Part shown: positions 45,441 to 56,306 of the stretch, piece by piece
Layout of the letters: each line of letters starts with the position of its first letter
Numbering within the stretch: the first letter of the stretch is position 1
Assembly (NCBI GenBank): GCA_946122785.1
Contig: CAMGYJ010000002.1
Coordinates: 63,079,703-63,143,702 of the forward strand
DNA: 64,000 nucleotides
Source of the DNA: Linum tenue
Lineage: Eukaryota; Streptophyta; Magnoliopsida; Malpighiales; Linaceae
Direction: 5' to 3'
Notes under the pieces: model-generated
The model's database searches: none
Seen by the model: only the letters and a program-made list of their open reading frames with translations
Told to the model about the DNA's origin: nothing
Translations under genes and position numbers: made by a program

Positions 45441-47574
45441 CAAGAGATGCTTTCCCCATCAGTAACTCAACAGGAGGCGTCAATTTGGGGAAGAGACATC
45501 TAATGGTTGAGGTCGACGCGGGGTGGGGCAGAGGTATTTTTGTCCTTTTCTTAACTTAATTCTTTTCTTCTTTATACCTTTTCGCATATTTCCGTTAAGG
45601 TGGAATTGGATTTAGGAGAGAGAGTGAGAAGAAAACAAAACGATGGAGAAAATCTCCGAAGAATTAGTCGACGGCGAGAACGTCTGGTGGAGGACGCGAT
45701 ACTAACCTTAATCGGCGGTAGGCTTATTTCTAGCAAGTTATTAGTTGTTCTTCCTCTTTTTCTTCGAGTTGTTAGGTTTCTTCTTCTCCCTCTTCTGTTG
45801 TTGAGGTTTTGGCGCGATTGCTTGTGTTGAACTTTTGGGTGCTTGTTGTTTGCTCTCCGTCGAGGTAATTCATAGTTATATTAGTATTCTCTATTTTTAT
45901 TGATTTCGTTCTTTAATTTGTAATCGATTTTGTGTATTTGTATGACTTATCTGCTTCTTCTCTTTTGTTCTCCCTGTTTTGGATTTTGGTCATGGACGCG
46001 AATGAGAATGGCATGGTGGTGGAGTATTATATCACTAGTGACTAAGTCCCTAGAGGGTCGTGTACATGTGTAAGAAGTCCATGGTCATGACTCGTGAGAG
46101 AAGAGGACAACGACCCCTTTGCGAGACACCACATGCTCATCAAAAGACTAGACAACATGAGATTTGGAACAAGACCAGGTGATGCAAGCTACACTCCAAG
46201 AGAACACCTAGGTGGTTGAAGGAGTAACCACCACTCCGAGGAAGCAAGGAGCGGTTCTTTTTGGGAGTTATCCAAGAAGCGGGTTTCTACGATAATTACT
46301 CCCCACTGCTATAAATAGGAGGAAGGGTCGACAGAGAGAAAGGTCTAACAACCAAACAATTGATGCCTACGTCAAACTTTATCCTTTTTTCTTTGCAAAT
46401 ATAGCCATAATCGTAGTTTGAAGCTCTCGTTGAACCTCCATAGGAGTATGAGTAATTTAATTTAGATCTCGTACCCAAAATTCCATCAAATCAAACACCC
46501 TCGTTCGAACTTTGTTTGAAGAGGTGTGAGTCGTGTCTTAGTAATCGTTGTCCAAAGAAGTCAAAGGTGCAATTCAATTTAACGCAAATTTTCTCGTCGG
46601 AAAACATCAAAATAAGGCATCTATGCAATGGAAGGAGAGCGAGGAGTTAGGTCAGCGGCGCTGCAGAAGGAAATCGCAATGGAGGAGAGAGAGGATTTGA
46701 ATGGGTGAGAGAGAAAGAAAAGTTATGAATGATAAGCTTGACCGTAATTCAAATTATTAATCGATAATTATTTTTTAATTAACCTAATATGATTATCTAA
46801 TAGTTTGGAGTATTTTACGCACAACTCGAACTTGCCCAAACCTCGATTGACACCTCTAGCTCTAATGTGACTAGCTAGAATCTCCACCACCACTTATGTT
46901 GATACACATTCCATGAAAGTATATTTCTTCAGTCTTGTCCTTGACATCACGGGGCTATAGTATTACCTGAACCTACGTTGATAAATTCCGCCAAATGCAC
47001 TTAACAACCAATAGAGTCTATTGTGGTGGTTGATCATTTCGTTCTTTCATCATTAAGTTAGAGGTTCGATCTCTATCTATGAGAACAGAGCACACCCCGT
47101 GGCTACCTATATATGTTCGTGCGATCACACCTAATGAGTGTAATATGGTGATATATCATAGGATCATAACTAACTAATTAATGCATTGTCCTAAATTCAA
47201 AATCTCACAACTAATGAGTGTAATATGATGATATATCATAAGATCATAACTAACTAACTAACTAATGCATTGTCCTAAATTCAAAATCTTCAATTCTAAA
47301 CGCCTATCATAAATTTCAAATCATAAACCCTTGACATTAACCTTAAAGTCTAAACTCTAAATCCTTCAAATCAAGGAAATATTGAATGACTTTTGTGTAA
47401 ATTCATGCATTTTCTTGTTCCTCATATCACAAGTGACTAGTGACATCGTTTTGACTTGAATCGCCTGCTCAGAATGATGGTTATGAGGCAAGTGTATTAA
47501 ATGCACCAAAAAAGTCAGTGCACCAAAAACAAGACCATACATATATATGTATAGCAAAGGCTAGAGTACGCCCG
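45441..47574. other. no recognised gene; possible solo-LTR fragment
   Basis: A short ATG frame near 45642 (MEKISEELVDGENVWWRTRY) reads like the start of an exon, but no continuation was recognised. A CTATAAATAGG box at 46309-46319, in a stretch with LTR-like character (about 46010-46600), suggests an LTR remnant; no TG..CA ends were fixed. Two direct copies of an ATGAGTGTAATATG.TGATATATCAT segment lie at 47133 and 47214. Confidence 0.35.
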
Positions 47575-47910
47575 ACGTATGATATACTATTCACTTTCAA
47601 GATGCCTTGGTGGTGGAATGATAAACACTGGAGACTGAAAATTTTGTGCTAAAGAGTGTGGAGGTTTGAGTCCTCTTCAAGGCTTAATATTGAGTATGCC
47701 CATTGAATGAACAATTCAATAAGATATATTGGATCGAATGATCACTATTGATATACCGATTTGATATGAGAAGCGCCCGCACTGCAACTACCCCTGAGTA
47801 TATGCTTCAACATCTTTATGAATGGATAAGTCGCCAATTCCCAAAAACGAATTATGTAATTTACTTTATCTGTTGACCTGTCGAGTTACTGAATTAACAG
47901 TTTACCAGAG
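47575..47910. other. plastid-derived nuclear insertion (NUPT)
   Basis: This segment contains a decayed copy of plastid trnL-CAA and spacer sequence on its right (GAGAAGCGCCCGCACTGCAA, CTACCCCTGAGTATATG). The spacer matches my recollection of the plastid inverted-repeat region beside that tRNA. The exact ends are not known without alignment to a plastome. Confidence 0.6.
47604..47683 (+). pseudogene. trnL-CAA: plastid-type trnL (CAA) pseudogene
   Basis: 80 nt from GCCTTGGTGGTGGAATGATA to GTCCTCTTCAAGGC. The acceptor stem GCCTTG/CAAGGC is intact, with the long variable arm typical of tRNA-Leu (GTGCTAAAGAGTGTGGAGG). The T-loop has TTTGAGTCC instead of TTCGAGTCC, and the anticodon CAA reads GAA. 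Most changes look like transitions, as in aging plastid DNA in the nucleus. Confidence 0.75.
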
Positions 47911-48252
47911 ATTTTTATTATATCATGTGTAGTTCCTGTTGAATGTTGAATTGGTAGAACCAACTTATTACCGACTAGGAGGCCACGAAATCCTCTGCAT
48001 CTAGAATCGATTTATCACCCCCAATAGATCTCAATCTTATCTCCATTTTACATCTCTCAAATGACCAGGGAAAAGCAAACCATACCTTTTATTAATTACT
48101 TGGTATGGAACGATCCATACACCAAACATCTTCCTTATAGGATAAAATAAAGGATACAAAACAAGTACACACATAAACACATGACATGAAAGAATATGTA
48201 CCTATCCATTGCACAAACACCATCATGATCATCCAACAAGAGCATATTTCAC
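47911..48252. other. 3' flank of the second O-methyltransferase
   Basis: Nothing coding recognised; could hold further plastid-derived sequence on the left and the 3' UTR on the right. Confidence 0.35.
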
Positions 48253-50038
48253 TCACGGATAAACTTCAATTATGGATCGCAGGCCCAAGATGGGAGTGAT
48301 TTTGTAGTCACGAAAGCCCGCAGCAACGAAGAGTTTGGCCCATTCTTTCTCGTCCCTTTCCCGGCCAGTGACCAGGATCATCATCAGCATGTCGAAGAAG
48401 AGCTGCGTTTCAATGGACTCGTCGTCTGCCTTTTGGTTCTCCACCTTCATGTCAATGATCATCACTTTCCCTCCTTCCCTCCCTTGGATCGCTTCTTTGC
48501 TTTTCTTCAGGATTTTCACGCATTCCTCGTCGTTCCAATCATGCAATATCCACTGCGAAAAACGAAACATTCATAGTGAACAAAGATGGGCGGCAAAATG
48601 ATTCATTAATATAGATCGTTGGGGAGATGTATAAAAGATTCGTTATACACTTTCAAATAGTGATCACTTTCTTTTATTTCTCTACTTGAGAGATCTGTAA
48701 GACATTATCATACGCGCTTAAATTGATTATTTTTCTCCGTTTCTCTACTTGAAATATGTCTAAAACATTAGTAATACCAAAAAAAATTTAGTTTGTTGAC
48801 AAATAAAACTCATGAAGCATACACATGCCATAATAAATAGTTCAAAATTTCAAAACAAGTGATTTTTTTTACCTAACCTTTCAATTGATCATCAACTTTA
48901 ATTATTAGGAGGGGTTTAATCACTCCTATATAGTTATAGGATCTTCTCCCCAACTCTAACAAGATCTATCTTATTATTATTACTATTATAATTTCAAGAG
49001 TCAGACTGGTGTACTATTGAGTATACTATACTCCATATACTTTTAGTGAGATATCTCTATCTAAATTATAAATTAAACCAAATTTGAGGTATGATACTAT
49101 ATAATAACCTCTAATGAATAAATCCCAAACCCTGATTCTTTAAATTCAAACTCGAAGTTCAATTAAATAAAAAAATATTAATTGACCGTTGAAATTGGTC
49201 GGAGCTCTACAAAACACATATAACGAACAAATCACCTATACTATACCTTCAAAAGGACGCAATCGGCAGCGGGGATATCCACGAACATGTCCCCACCAAC
49301 AAACGTCAAATTCCCTTCCCCTTGCAACCCATCCACCACGTGCGGCAAATCCAGCACCGTGCACTCCAGCTCCGGGAACGCTGCCGCGATCGCCTTGGCC
49401 ACCGTCCCCGTCCCGCCGCCGACGTCCACAAGCGACCCCATCCCCTCGAACGCCCCTCGGAACTCGCTGACCAGCACCGTGGTGACGAGGCGTGCGTCGC
49501 TGGCCATGGCGTCGTTGAAGAACCCGTTGAGACCCGGCTGGCCGCCGGCGAAGTCCCAGAACGTGGCCCCGTGGGCGGTCTGGAACGGCGTCGGATCTTC
49601 GTTGCCGAACCACCTGCTGACGTGGTGCCAGGGCTTGAGGAGGATCGGGTCCAGCATGGCCATCAGGAACGGAGTCACGCTCAGCGGGTTGTCCGGCAGG
49701 AGGAGCTGCGACGCGTCGGTGAGGACGTAGCCTTCTTCTTCTTCTGCTTCTTCCTCTCCTTCTCCGTCGTTGACTTTGGCGACGGCAAAGAATCCGGAGT
49801 GGACGAGGAGGCGCATGAGGCGGGTGACGGAGCGGGTCTTGGCTGGGGTGACGGGGATGGCGGCGGCGAGGTGGGAGAGGGTCATGGGCTTGCCGTGGCG
49901 GTGGATGGCCTCCGGGATGCCGAGCTCGATGGCGCATTTCAAGGAGGTGGAGTTGATGAAGTTGAAGATGTGGTTCCATATGTGCGCCTGAGCTCGCAGC
50001 AGCTCCGCGTCGTGCTTCCCATCTCCCAAGTTTAGCAT
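48253..50038 (-). CDS. plant O-methyltransferase (COMT family), 2 exons
   Basis: Second member of the pair. Exon 1 is 49247-50038 (ATG at 50038) and exon 2 is 48253-48552, with splice sites AAG|GTATAG and TCGCAG|TGG; 363 aa. The N-terminal domain has TSLKCAIELGIPEAIHRHGK. The SAM site is SLVDVGGGTGTVAKAIAAAF, then CTVLDLPHVVDGLQGEGN and GGDMFVDIP. The catalytic His is in WILHDWNDEEC, with Asp/Glu partners in DMKVENQK and ETQLFFD, and the tail is ITPILGLRSIIEVYP. An acidic insert (NDGEGEEEAEEEEGYV) before the substrate region is unusual. Exon 2 is exactly 300 bp, as in the gene at 31367, and the intron phase and position agree. They are therefore paralogues, but diverged in the N-terminal half, where substrate choice lies. 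The 694-bp intron contains an arm of a foldback element. A long TA run at 50129-50149 lies in the promoter. Confidence 0.93.
48975..49200. repeat. diverged foldback-family arm in the O-methyltransferase intron
   Basis: The order of motifs (GAGGTATGATACTATA, AACCTCTAATGAATAAATCC, CAAACCCTGATTCTTTAAAT) parallels GGGCATGATACTATACCCTA ... CTAATGGATAAACCC of the foldback element at 50159-50547. Confidence 0.55.
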
Positions 50039-50158
50039 TTTCTTTTTTTCTTCTGCTTTACGGTGGCTATAATATTACTGCAGGAGTTGGGAGTTTAGGT
50101 TGAGGATAGAGGACTCTGAGTGATCGATCTATATATATATATATATATAAAAGATTCA

Positions 50159-50547
50159 GGCTAGCGTACACCGGGGCGTACGATTAGGCTATCGTACGCC
50201 CGTTTGAGTTTTGCTATTTAGATCATGAATTAATCGGAGTTTTGGGCATGATACTATACCCTAACCACTAATGGATAAACCCCAGTCCCTAGTTTTCTAA
50301 CCCAAATCATGATATTCTTTTAATCTTAAAATGAAAATCAACAATAATTTCGACGAATCAGAACCGCTAATTTTCATTTCAAGATTAAATGAATATTATG
50401 CTTTGGGTTAGTGAATTGCAGACTGGGGTTCACCCATTAGGGGTTATGGTATAGTATCATGCCCCAAACTCCGGTTAATTCATTGTCTAAATAGCAAAAC
50501 TCAACGGGCGTACGGTAGGCTAGGGTACGTCCGGGCGTACGCTAGCC
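50159..50547. mobile_element. foldback element, 389 bp, almost fully palindromic
   Basis: The left arm runs GGCTAGCGTAC ... GTACGCCCGTTTGAGTTTTGC ... GGGCATGATACTATACC ... AACCCCAGTC. It recurs inverted on the right with few mismatches, and both ends are GGCTAGCGTAC. The arms are at least 170 bp and meet near 50350-50390. No coding region, and no clear target duplication. Confidence 0.85.
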
Positions 50548-50636
50548 TTTGCCATATATATAATTATATATGTATATGGTTCTAACTAACGCGTCAACGT
50601 GTAGTGTTGGCAATTTCTGATCTGATTCGTGCCACG

Positions 50637-51093
50637 TAGGGATGGCAATTTCGACCTGACCCGTTTTACCCGACCTGTTTTGGGGCAGGTCCGACCCGCC
50701 CCGTAGGCGGGGACGGGGCGGGCATGGGTAGTCTCATCGACCCGACCTGCCCTGACCCGCCCCATTTTCGACCCGTTCTTGTCTAAATTACATATAATCT
50801 TAGTCAAATTACTTAGAATTTTCCTTTTATTGCTTCATATTTTGGCTATAATAAAGTTGTAAATTAGTAAAAACCTCAATTTCTCCAATAATTTAACAAC
50901 AATTGTCATAATATTGTTTATTTTCTTAGTCTTATAATAAAAATAACGAATATTTCTAATGCTTTCATATAAATTGCATACCCATTGGGTCGACCTGTCC
51001 CGACCCGCGACCCGTGATCAATTACCCGACCTGCCATGGGGCGGGTCTGGGTACCAAGAAACCCGCCCCGGACCTGCCCCATTGCCATTCCCA
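50637..51093. mobile_element. hAT-like MITE, 457 bp, eroded duplication
   Basis: The ends TAGGGATGGCAAT and the inverse of TGGGAATGGCAAT match at 11 of 13. The flanks CGTGCCAC (50628-50635) and CGTGCCTG (51094-51101) agree at 6 of 8. Subterminal zones carry GACCCGCCCCG / CGGGGCGGGC repeats and inverses, as in 35032-35770. Confidence 0.75.
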
Positions 51094-51101
51094 CGTGCCT
51101 G

Positions 51102-51766
51102 ATTTTGTGCTGATCTGATTGGGATATGCCCCACATTTAGTCAACAACGGATCCGGGATAGGATAAAGTACTTAGCCAAATTTTAAAAGAGTCGAAGAGG
51201 ACTGGACCGTAACTCAATAAGCATTGAAATGAATATCTAAACTTGAAGATTTACAAAAACTAGCTATAATAGCTCTGGATCTAAAAGAGGACTGGGTCGT
51301 GGTCCGGGTGCGACCCCCTAAATCTTCCACTGCACTTAGTATGACAAAAATAATATTTAGATACCCACCCGTCACGCTCCCATTGTCATCGCTACCAACT
51401 GAGGCGGTAGGAATAGGAATGAGTGTGAGCATTAGCCGACGATATAAGTCTGGCCCTATCGATCACATCAATTAAATACAGCGGAGCGCGGCAGAGTTCA
51501 AAAAAGTTTAATTTAATCAGTGGTTCTCTGGCCGGACAACGAATTATGAACCACAGAAAACAGAACCATTGATTTTTAATCAGTGGTTCCAGCACAGAAA
51601 GAATAGGATACCATATCTGTGCGGCAGAGATTTGCGGGGAGCTATAACAGTAGGGCCATGCATGTTGCTGCTAGGTGACATGGTACGCCCATACTACTAA
51701 ACTCCAACTAAACCGTGATTCATGCTCATGCAGTCTCAATCAAATCCTCCTATTAAACGAATCTCA
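51102..51766. other. no recognised gene
   Basis: Mixed DNA. A short inverted/direct pair AATCAGTGGTTC lies at 51517 and 51578. Nothing coding supported. Confidence 0.35.
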
Positions 51767-52215
51767 TGATTTGGGTTAGAAAACTAGGGACTGGGGTTTG
51801 TCCATTAGTGGTTAGGGTATAGTATCATGCCCAAAACTCCGGTTAATTCATGATCTAAATAGCAAAACTCAAACGGGCGTACGGTAGTCTAACATACGCT
51901 ATCCAGAATTTGAATTGACTGATCTTTCGGACATCATACTATACTCTAACACTTAAAGATCAAAATCTAGGTCTTAATTCTCTAAATCTTATATCCCAAG
52001 ATCAATTTAATTAGAAACAATAATCGACGGTTATGATTCGTACAAATATAGGCAAAAAAATCAATGCACCGTCTTAGGGTTTATAGTTTATGATTTAGAT
52101 AATTAGGACCTAGAGTTCACTCATTAATGGTTAGGGTACAATATCATGCCCAAAAATCCTGCTAATTCGAGGTCTAGATAGCGTTTTCATACTCAAGGTA
52201 TGCGGTACCACGGAT
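51767..52215. repeat. foldback-family copies: one young arm and one old full copy
   Basis: 51767-51888 repeats the arm of 50159-50547 nearly exactly (TAGTATCATGCCCAAAACTC, AGCAAAACTCAAACGGGCGT). From about 51895 to 52190 there is an older version whose two arms (ACATCATACTATACTCTAAC and the inverse-oriented TTAGGGTACAATATCATGCC) still pair. Confidence 0.7.
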
Positions 52216-53560
52216 TTCACCCGGGGTACCGTAGAAGGCACCATATATATATATATATTTCCTTTTTTAAGGACAAATTTCCACATTTAAATTATGTGTC
52301 ACCATTCCGCCTATTTGCCAGTCTACCGTATCGTCGAAGTGACCAATACTTTTCATGAACTTCGGCATACGGAGCATGAAGAGACCCCTGAGGCATCCTC
52401 AAGCAAACGTCCTCGGCTTACATGAGAGTCGATTGATGCAGGGCGGGGTGGAGCAGTGCAGGGCGGGATGGAGCAGTGAAGGGGCCAGCATTGGATGTGT
52501 TTTGTTAAGGCTTCGTTGTTTTTTTTTTTTCCAGTCTTTTTCTCCAGCACTCAAAACTGTCAGGTACTGAGGGGAGCCAGTACATCATCTGACTAGGAAA
52601 GTCTCCCATTTTTTTAATTATCCAGACAAATATTTTTCTATGCATGCAGTATTTTGTGAATTTGCCATGGCTAATTTCCCTAAGACAGGTGACGAGATGC
52701 AGTAATGGTCATTCCTAAGCAAGGAGGTGCAATTGCATCCTACACTTGCTATGATGTGAGAAGCTATTGCAAGGGTGCAAATTTGGTTGCAATTGAAATT
52801 GGCCCACGAGTGGGGACTATTGATGAAATTGCAATGTTTTGTCAAAATTATAGAAGTGGAAGTAGGGACTACCTATGAAATTGCAAATGAATTTCATTGG
52901 GGGAGATTTTAATCCGCTTTTGTTCTAAGCAGTTCCAATTAGGTTGATTATAATGATTTTTTATCTATGGTGATTTTTTCCCCCTTTTTCATCAAGACTC
53001 ATGCTTCTTTTATCCCCCTGTCGATCTATCATGCTTCGTTTATAGTAAAATATCCTTTTAATTATACACAATAAAGAATCCATTAATTATGTATGCCTTT
53101 TTATTGTATTTATTACTACAATGAATTCTCTGACTAAAAGGGGAGTGAAAACATCGTTGGTGGAAATTCAAGGAATGGAATGATAAGGGCTGTGCATAAA
53201 TTCAATTTCTGTAAATAATTAATTTTATTATTATTAGTTAGTAACGTCATTAGTTTTAGTTAGTGGGTTAGTGGCTCCTACTTTGTAGCTTCAATCTGTT
53301 CAAGAGTTGGTACTTAAGCCACTCTCCTCATCAATGTAAATCACTACTTCCAATCAGTTTTACCTTTTGGGTTACCTATACATGAATGCAAATTTAATTA
53401 TACGATTGGGAGCCAATCAGTTTAACTATACATGATCCCAATTAAACCTCTCTACAAGATACAATGGCTTGAAGCCTTGAACAGACGCAACCTCACTCAC
53501 AAGTTGGAAGGTGGAATTTTGGTGAAGTCCCTTTGCCATTTCCACGAAAAAACAAACCAA
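52216..53560. other. no recognised gene
   Basis: Includes an AT microsatellite near 52242-52256 and a duplicated GCAGGGCGGG(G/A)TGGAGCAGTG near 52438-52478. Otherwise AT-rich. Confidence 0.35.
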
Positions 53561-53790
53561 ACCAAACCAAATATAGAAAGCATTCACAATACCAAAAACC
53601 AAATATACAAAGCATTCACCAAACCAAAAACCAAACCAAAAACCAAATATTAAAACCATTCACCAAACCAAACCAAAAACCAAATATTAAAACCATTCAC
53701 CAAACCAAACCAAAAACCAAATATAAAAAGCATTCACCAAACCAAAAACCAAATATAAAAGCCAAAAATAATAAGCATTCACCGAAACAA
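53561..53790. repeat. AACCAAAAACCAAATAT tandem repeat
   Basis: Repeated units of about 30-45 bp built from CCAAACC, AAAAACCAAATAT and AAAGCATTCACC. They lie just beyond the stop codon of the ULP-like gene, possibly within its 3' UTR. Long frames on both strands here are repeat artefacts. Confidence 0.75.
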
Positions 53791-53859
53791 ATTAAAAACG
53801 GTTGTCCATCATCCTGAGAAAAAAAAACATAACTGTTGTCCTTCATCAAAACCAAAAAC

Positions 53860-55742
53860 TTAGAACTCAAAATCAGGTTGTTTTGGGCTCGTTGACCGGG
53901 TTTCCTTGTGCTCTTCTCTTTCCTTTTTCCTCTTTTCATGGGTTGTCTTGTACTCTTCCACTGCAGCTTCAACTTGAGGTGCAACTCTTCTTGCTTCCGT
54001 GAGCACCATATGCCTTATGTAGTTCATGGGCTCTCGAACAAGGTACAAAGCGATCTGCATCCTCCTCACTTGAGTGCATGGCTATCAACATCAACAAACA
54101 TGGTGCTTACCGCATGATTCAAAAATAACAATCAATTGTGGTTTTCTAATATGGGAATTAGAATTGTCGTTACCCAAATATAAGAGGAGTCCCAGCTTGC
54201 GCCATACATCCACATGCATACCCAGACTCCACTGTCAGACCTACATAAAATAAAAGCATTGCGTGATAAGAACCAAGTTGATAAGTCGTCGTTTAATATC
54301 ACAAAAAAATGGGCATACTTACCGATGAAGTTGTTGTTGCACAATTGAAGGAGTTGGGTACGAAAACTCCGCAATCCTTGGTGGCGACAATCCCGGACCT
54401 TGTTCACGATAGAGAATCTTCCACAAGGCTTGCATAAAGCACATCTGTACAAATTAAGAAACGTTTGTACTTAGAAAGAGTTATTTACATTTTGTTGCGT
54501 TATAACGGCACAATGTCACATATTTACCATTGTTTGAACAGATTGTAGTCGAAAGGAATTGCGGTCTTCATTTGGTTGTGGATCCAAGATATGGACTTCT
54601 TCCTTGTCCAACTTAATGACAGCCAAGTACCAATGGCCATTATCTCTCATCGGAACACACACCTACATATGCGGAAATTGTCAACACGTATTAAAAAAAT
54701 AAACTGCAAACCATGTAATACTTATTAAGACGAACAGTTTACCTTGTTCACCATATTGGTTCGACTAAGGAATTTTGATTGGTATAGGTCTAATGCCATC
54801 TTGGGTGTTATTCCACATGAAATCACTAGTTCCTGCCCATGTGGTAGTTGCACAATTGAAATTTTGTCAACACAATATGATTCACGTTAAAAAAACATGT
54901 GTTGTAATTTTTTGGGGGAGAGGAAATTGTCATTAAGTATAATCGGAACACAACCTGTAGTTCAGCAGGCAGATAGCACACTCCTTTTCCGTCCTTGGAA
55001 TTTGTCCACAACTCTTCTAGAGTCAAGTGGCAGGCCATCGCTGTTATAACCTAATATAACATGGACAAAAAACACTTCATGATACTATCGAGTTGTTATA
55101 AAATAATTCTATGTAGAAAAGCATTGATAGTGGACATGTAAAAAAAAAATTTGGAGTTCCGTTGATTACATCAGCATCTACGAATGAGCGAGGGCTTAAG
55201 GACCACAGTGACTTCCTCGTACAAGAGTTGTTGGAGGTTTTGACCAATACTTCGTCAAGTGGCAGATGGGCTAAAAATATGTAGTGAGCAAGCTGGATTT
55301 GCTCATCATCGTATTCCATAGCGGTAGGTAGCTTAAACTTCAAAACAACCTGGAATAGGTGCCACAAAAAACACGAGTTGAAATGCATTCGTCATGACGG
55401 AATAACGGCAAAGAACACTTCAATGGCAAACATGACACCTTTATTACCTTGTCAACAGAAGGTAGACAAATACTTTTTCCATTTGGCTTCTTTGGTGTGA
55501 CCTCAGAGTCAGATTCATCGTCCGAAATAAAAACGATGACTGAAGCAGGAGTGGGTGGAGTGCTTACACCTTTGCCTTTGGGTATCCTTGGTTTCTTTGT
55601 TGGAGTCACAAATTCGGCTGTCTCCTACAATGACAGTGAACCTGCGATTAATAAATTAAGTAGAATGAATTTCAATGGTAAAAAGAGCTATTATACATAC
55701 CACGAGCTTGGACGAAGAGCGAGTAAGTCTCCTATTTTCCAT
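53860..55742 (-). CDS. ULP1-like (C48 cysteine-protease fold) protein, 9 exons, catalytic Cys replaced
   Basis: Related to the SUMO-protease-like genes carried by some plant MULEs. Exons: 55701-55742, 55448-55624, 55170-55349, 54955-55050, 54743-54832, 54528-54662, 54323-54444, 54174-54240, 53860-54081. Every junction has GT/AG and keeps frame (376 aa). The N terminus is MENRRLTRSSSKLV, then a Pro/Ser/acidic linker (VFISDDESDSEV). A conserved accessory part follows (VVLKFKLPTAMEY, SPRSFVDAD|VITAMACHLT). The protease core has the catalytic His in RDNGHWYLAVI, Asp in VHILDPQPN, and a Gln-rich stretch (SIVQQQLHR). The nucleophile position then reads SDSGVWVCMWMYG, where the family has D-C-G: the codon is AGT instead of TGT/TGC. 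Divergent from the transposase at 56307, 564 bp apart. It is either an inactive or a repurposed protein; homology is by motif only. Confidence 0.8.
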
Positions 55743-55828
55743 GTTGTGCCTGTAATCTAAGCTTTACTCTGTACTCAAAATCGCGGCAAAGAAGGATATG
55801 GAACCATTGCTCTACCGATGAAGGTTAA

Positions 55829-55838
55829 TTATATATAC
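55829..55838 (-). promoter_or_regulatory. TATA-like box of the ULP-like gene
   Basis: A TATATATA-type sequence about 90 bp upstream of the ATG at 55742, inside the 564-bp divergent promoter region shared with the transposase gene. Confidence 0.45.
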
Positions 55839-56306
55839 AAGGTTAGGATAAATTGTGGCGCCATATTTTTCCCGCGGAAAAATAGTTAGGGTTTAGTCTA
55901 AGGTACATGAACTTGGGATAAACATGGGTAGTTATTAAACCTAAAAGTAAAAAGATACTTTCTTCGATTGAATAGAGAATTGAGTGGTATTAGTAAATAT
56001 TCGCTCATATTAATATTTGATCCTTCCCCATACACGTAGTAGACACCTAGAGTCAGCTGGCGTTTGGCTTTACTACGAAAGGTTTTTCATTTTAAATATT
56101 TTCGTTATTTGTGAAAATGGTAAAGAAATCACTAAGATAAAGAACAGAAAGTGCAACTCGTTCCTACCAAAAATAAAAGATATCACAAATCGTGTTATTA
56201 ATGGGGATAATTATTAAGTGGCCCGTTGAATCATTAATTCGGCCATCATTCCCAGTAGGGTTGTGTAATCTACGTCCTTGGTTCCCCAAACTTTCCAGCC
56301 GTGACA

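Noticed and set aside
46010..46600. Solo LTR
   Set aside because: There is a TATA-like box and LTR-like composition, but no TG..CA ends or 5-bp duplication could be placed.
53426..53984. Frames on both strands rich in Lys/Pro/Asn or Phe/Gly/Trp
   Set aside because: They translate the AACCAAAAACCAAATAT repeat and its flanks beyond the ULP-like stop codon.
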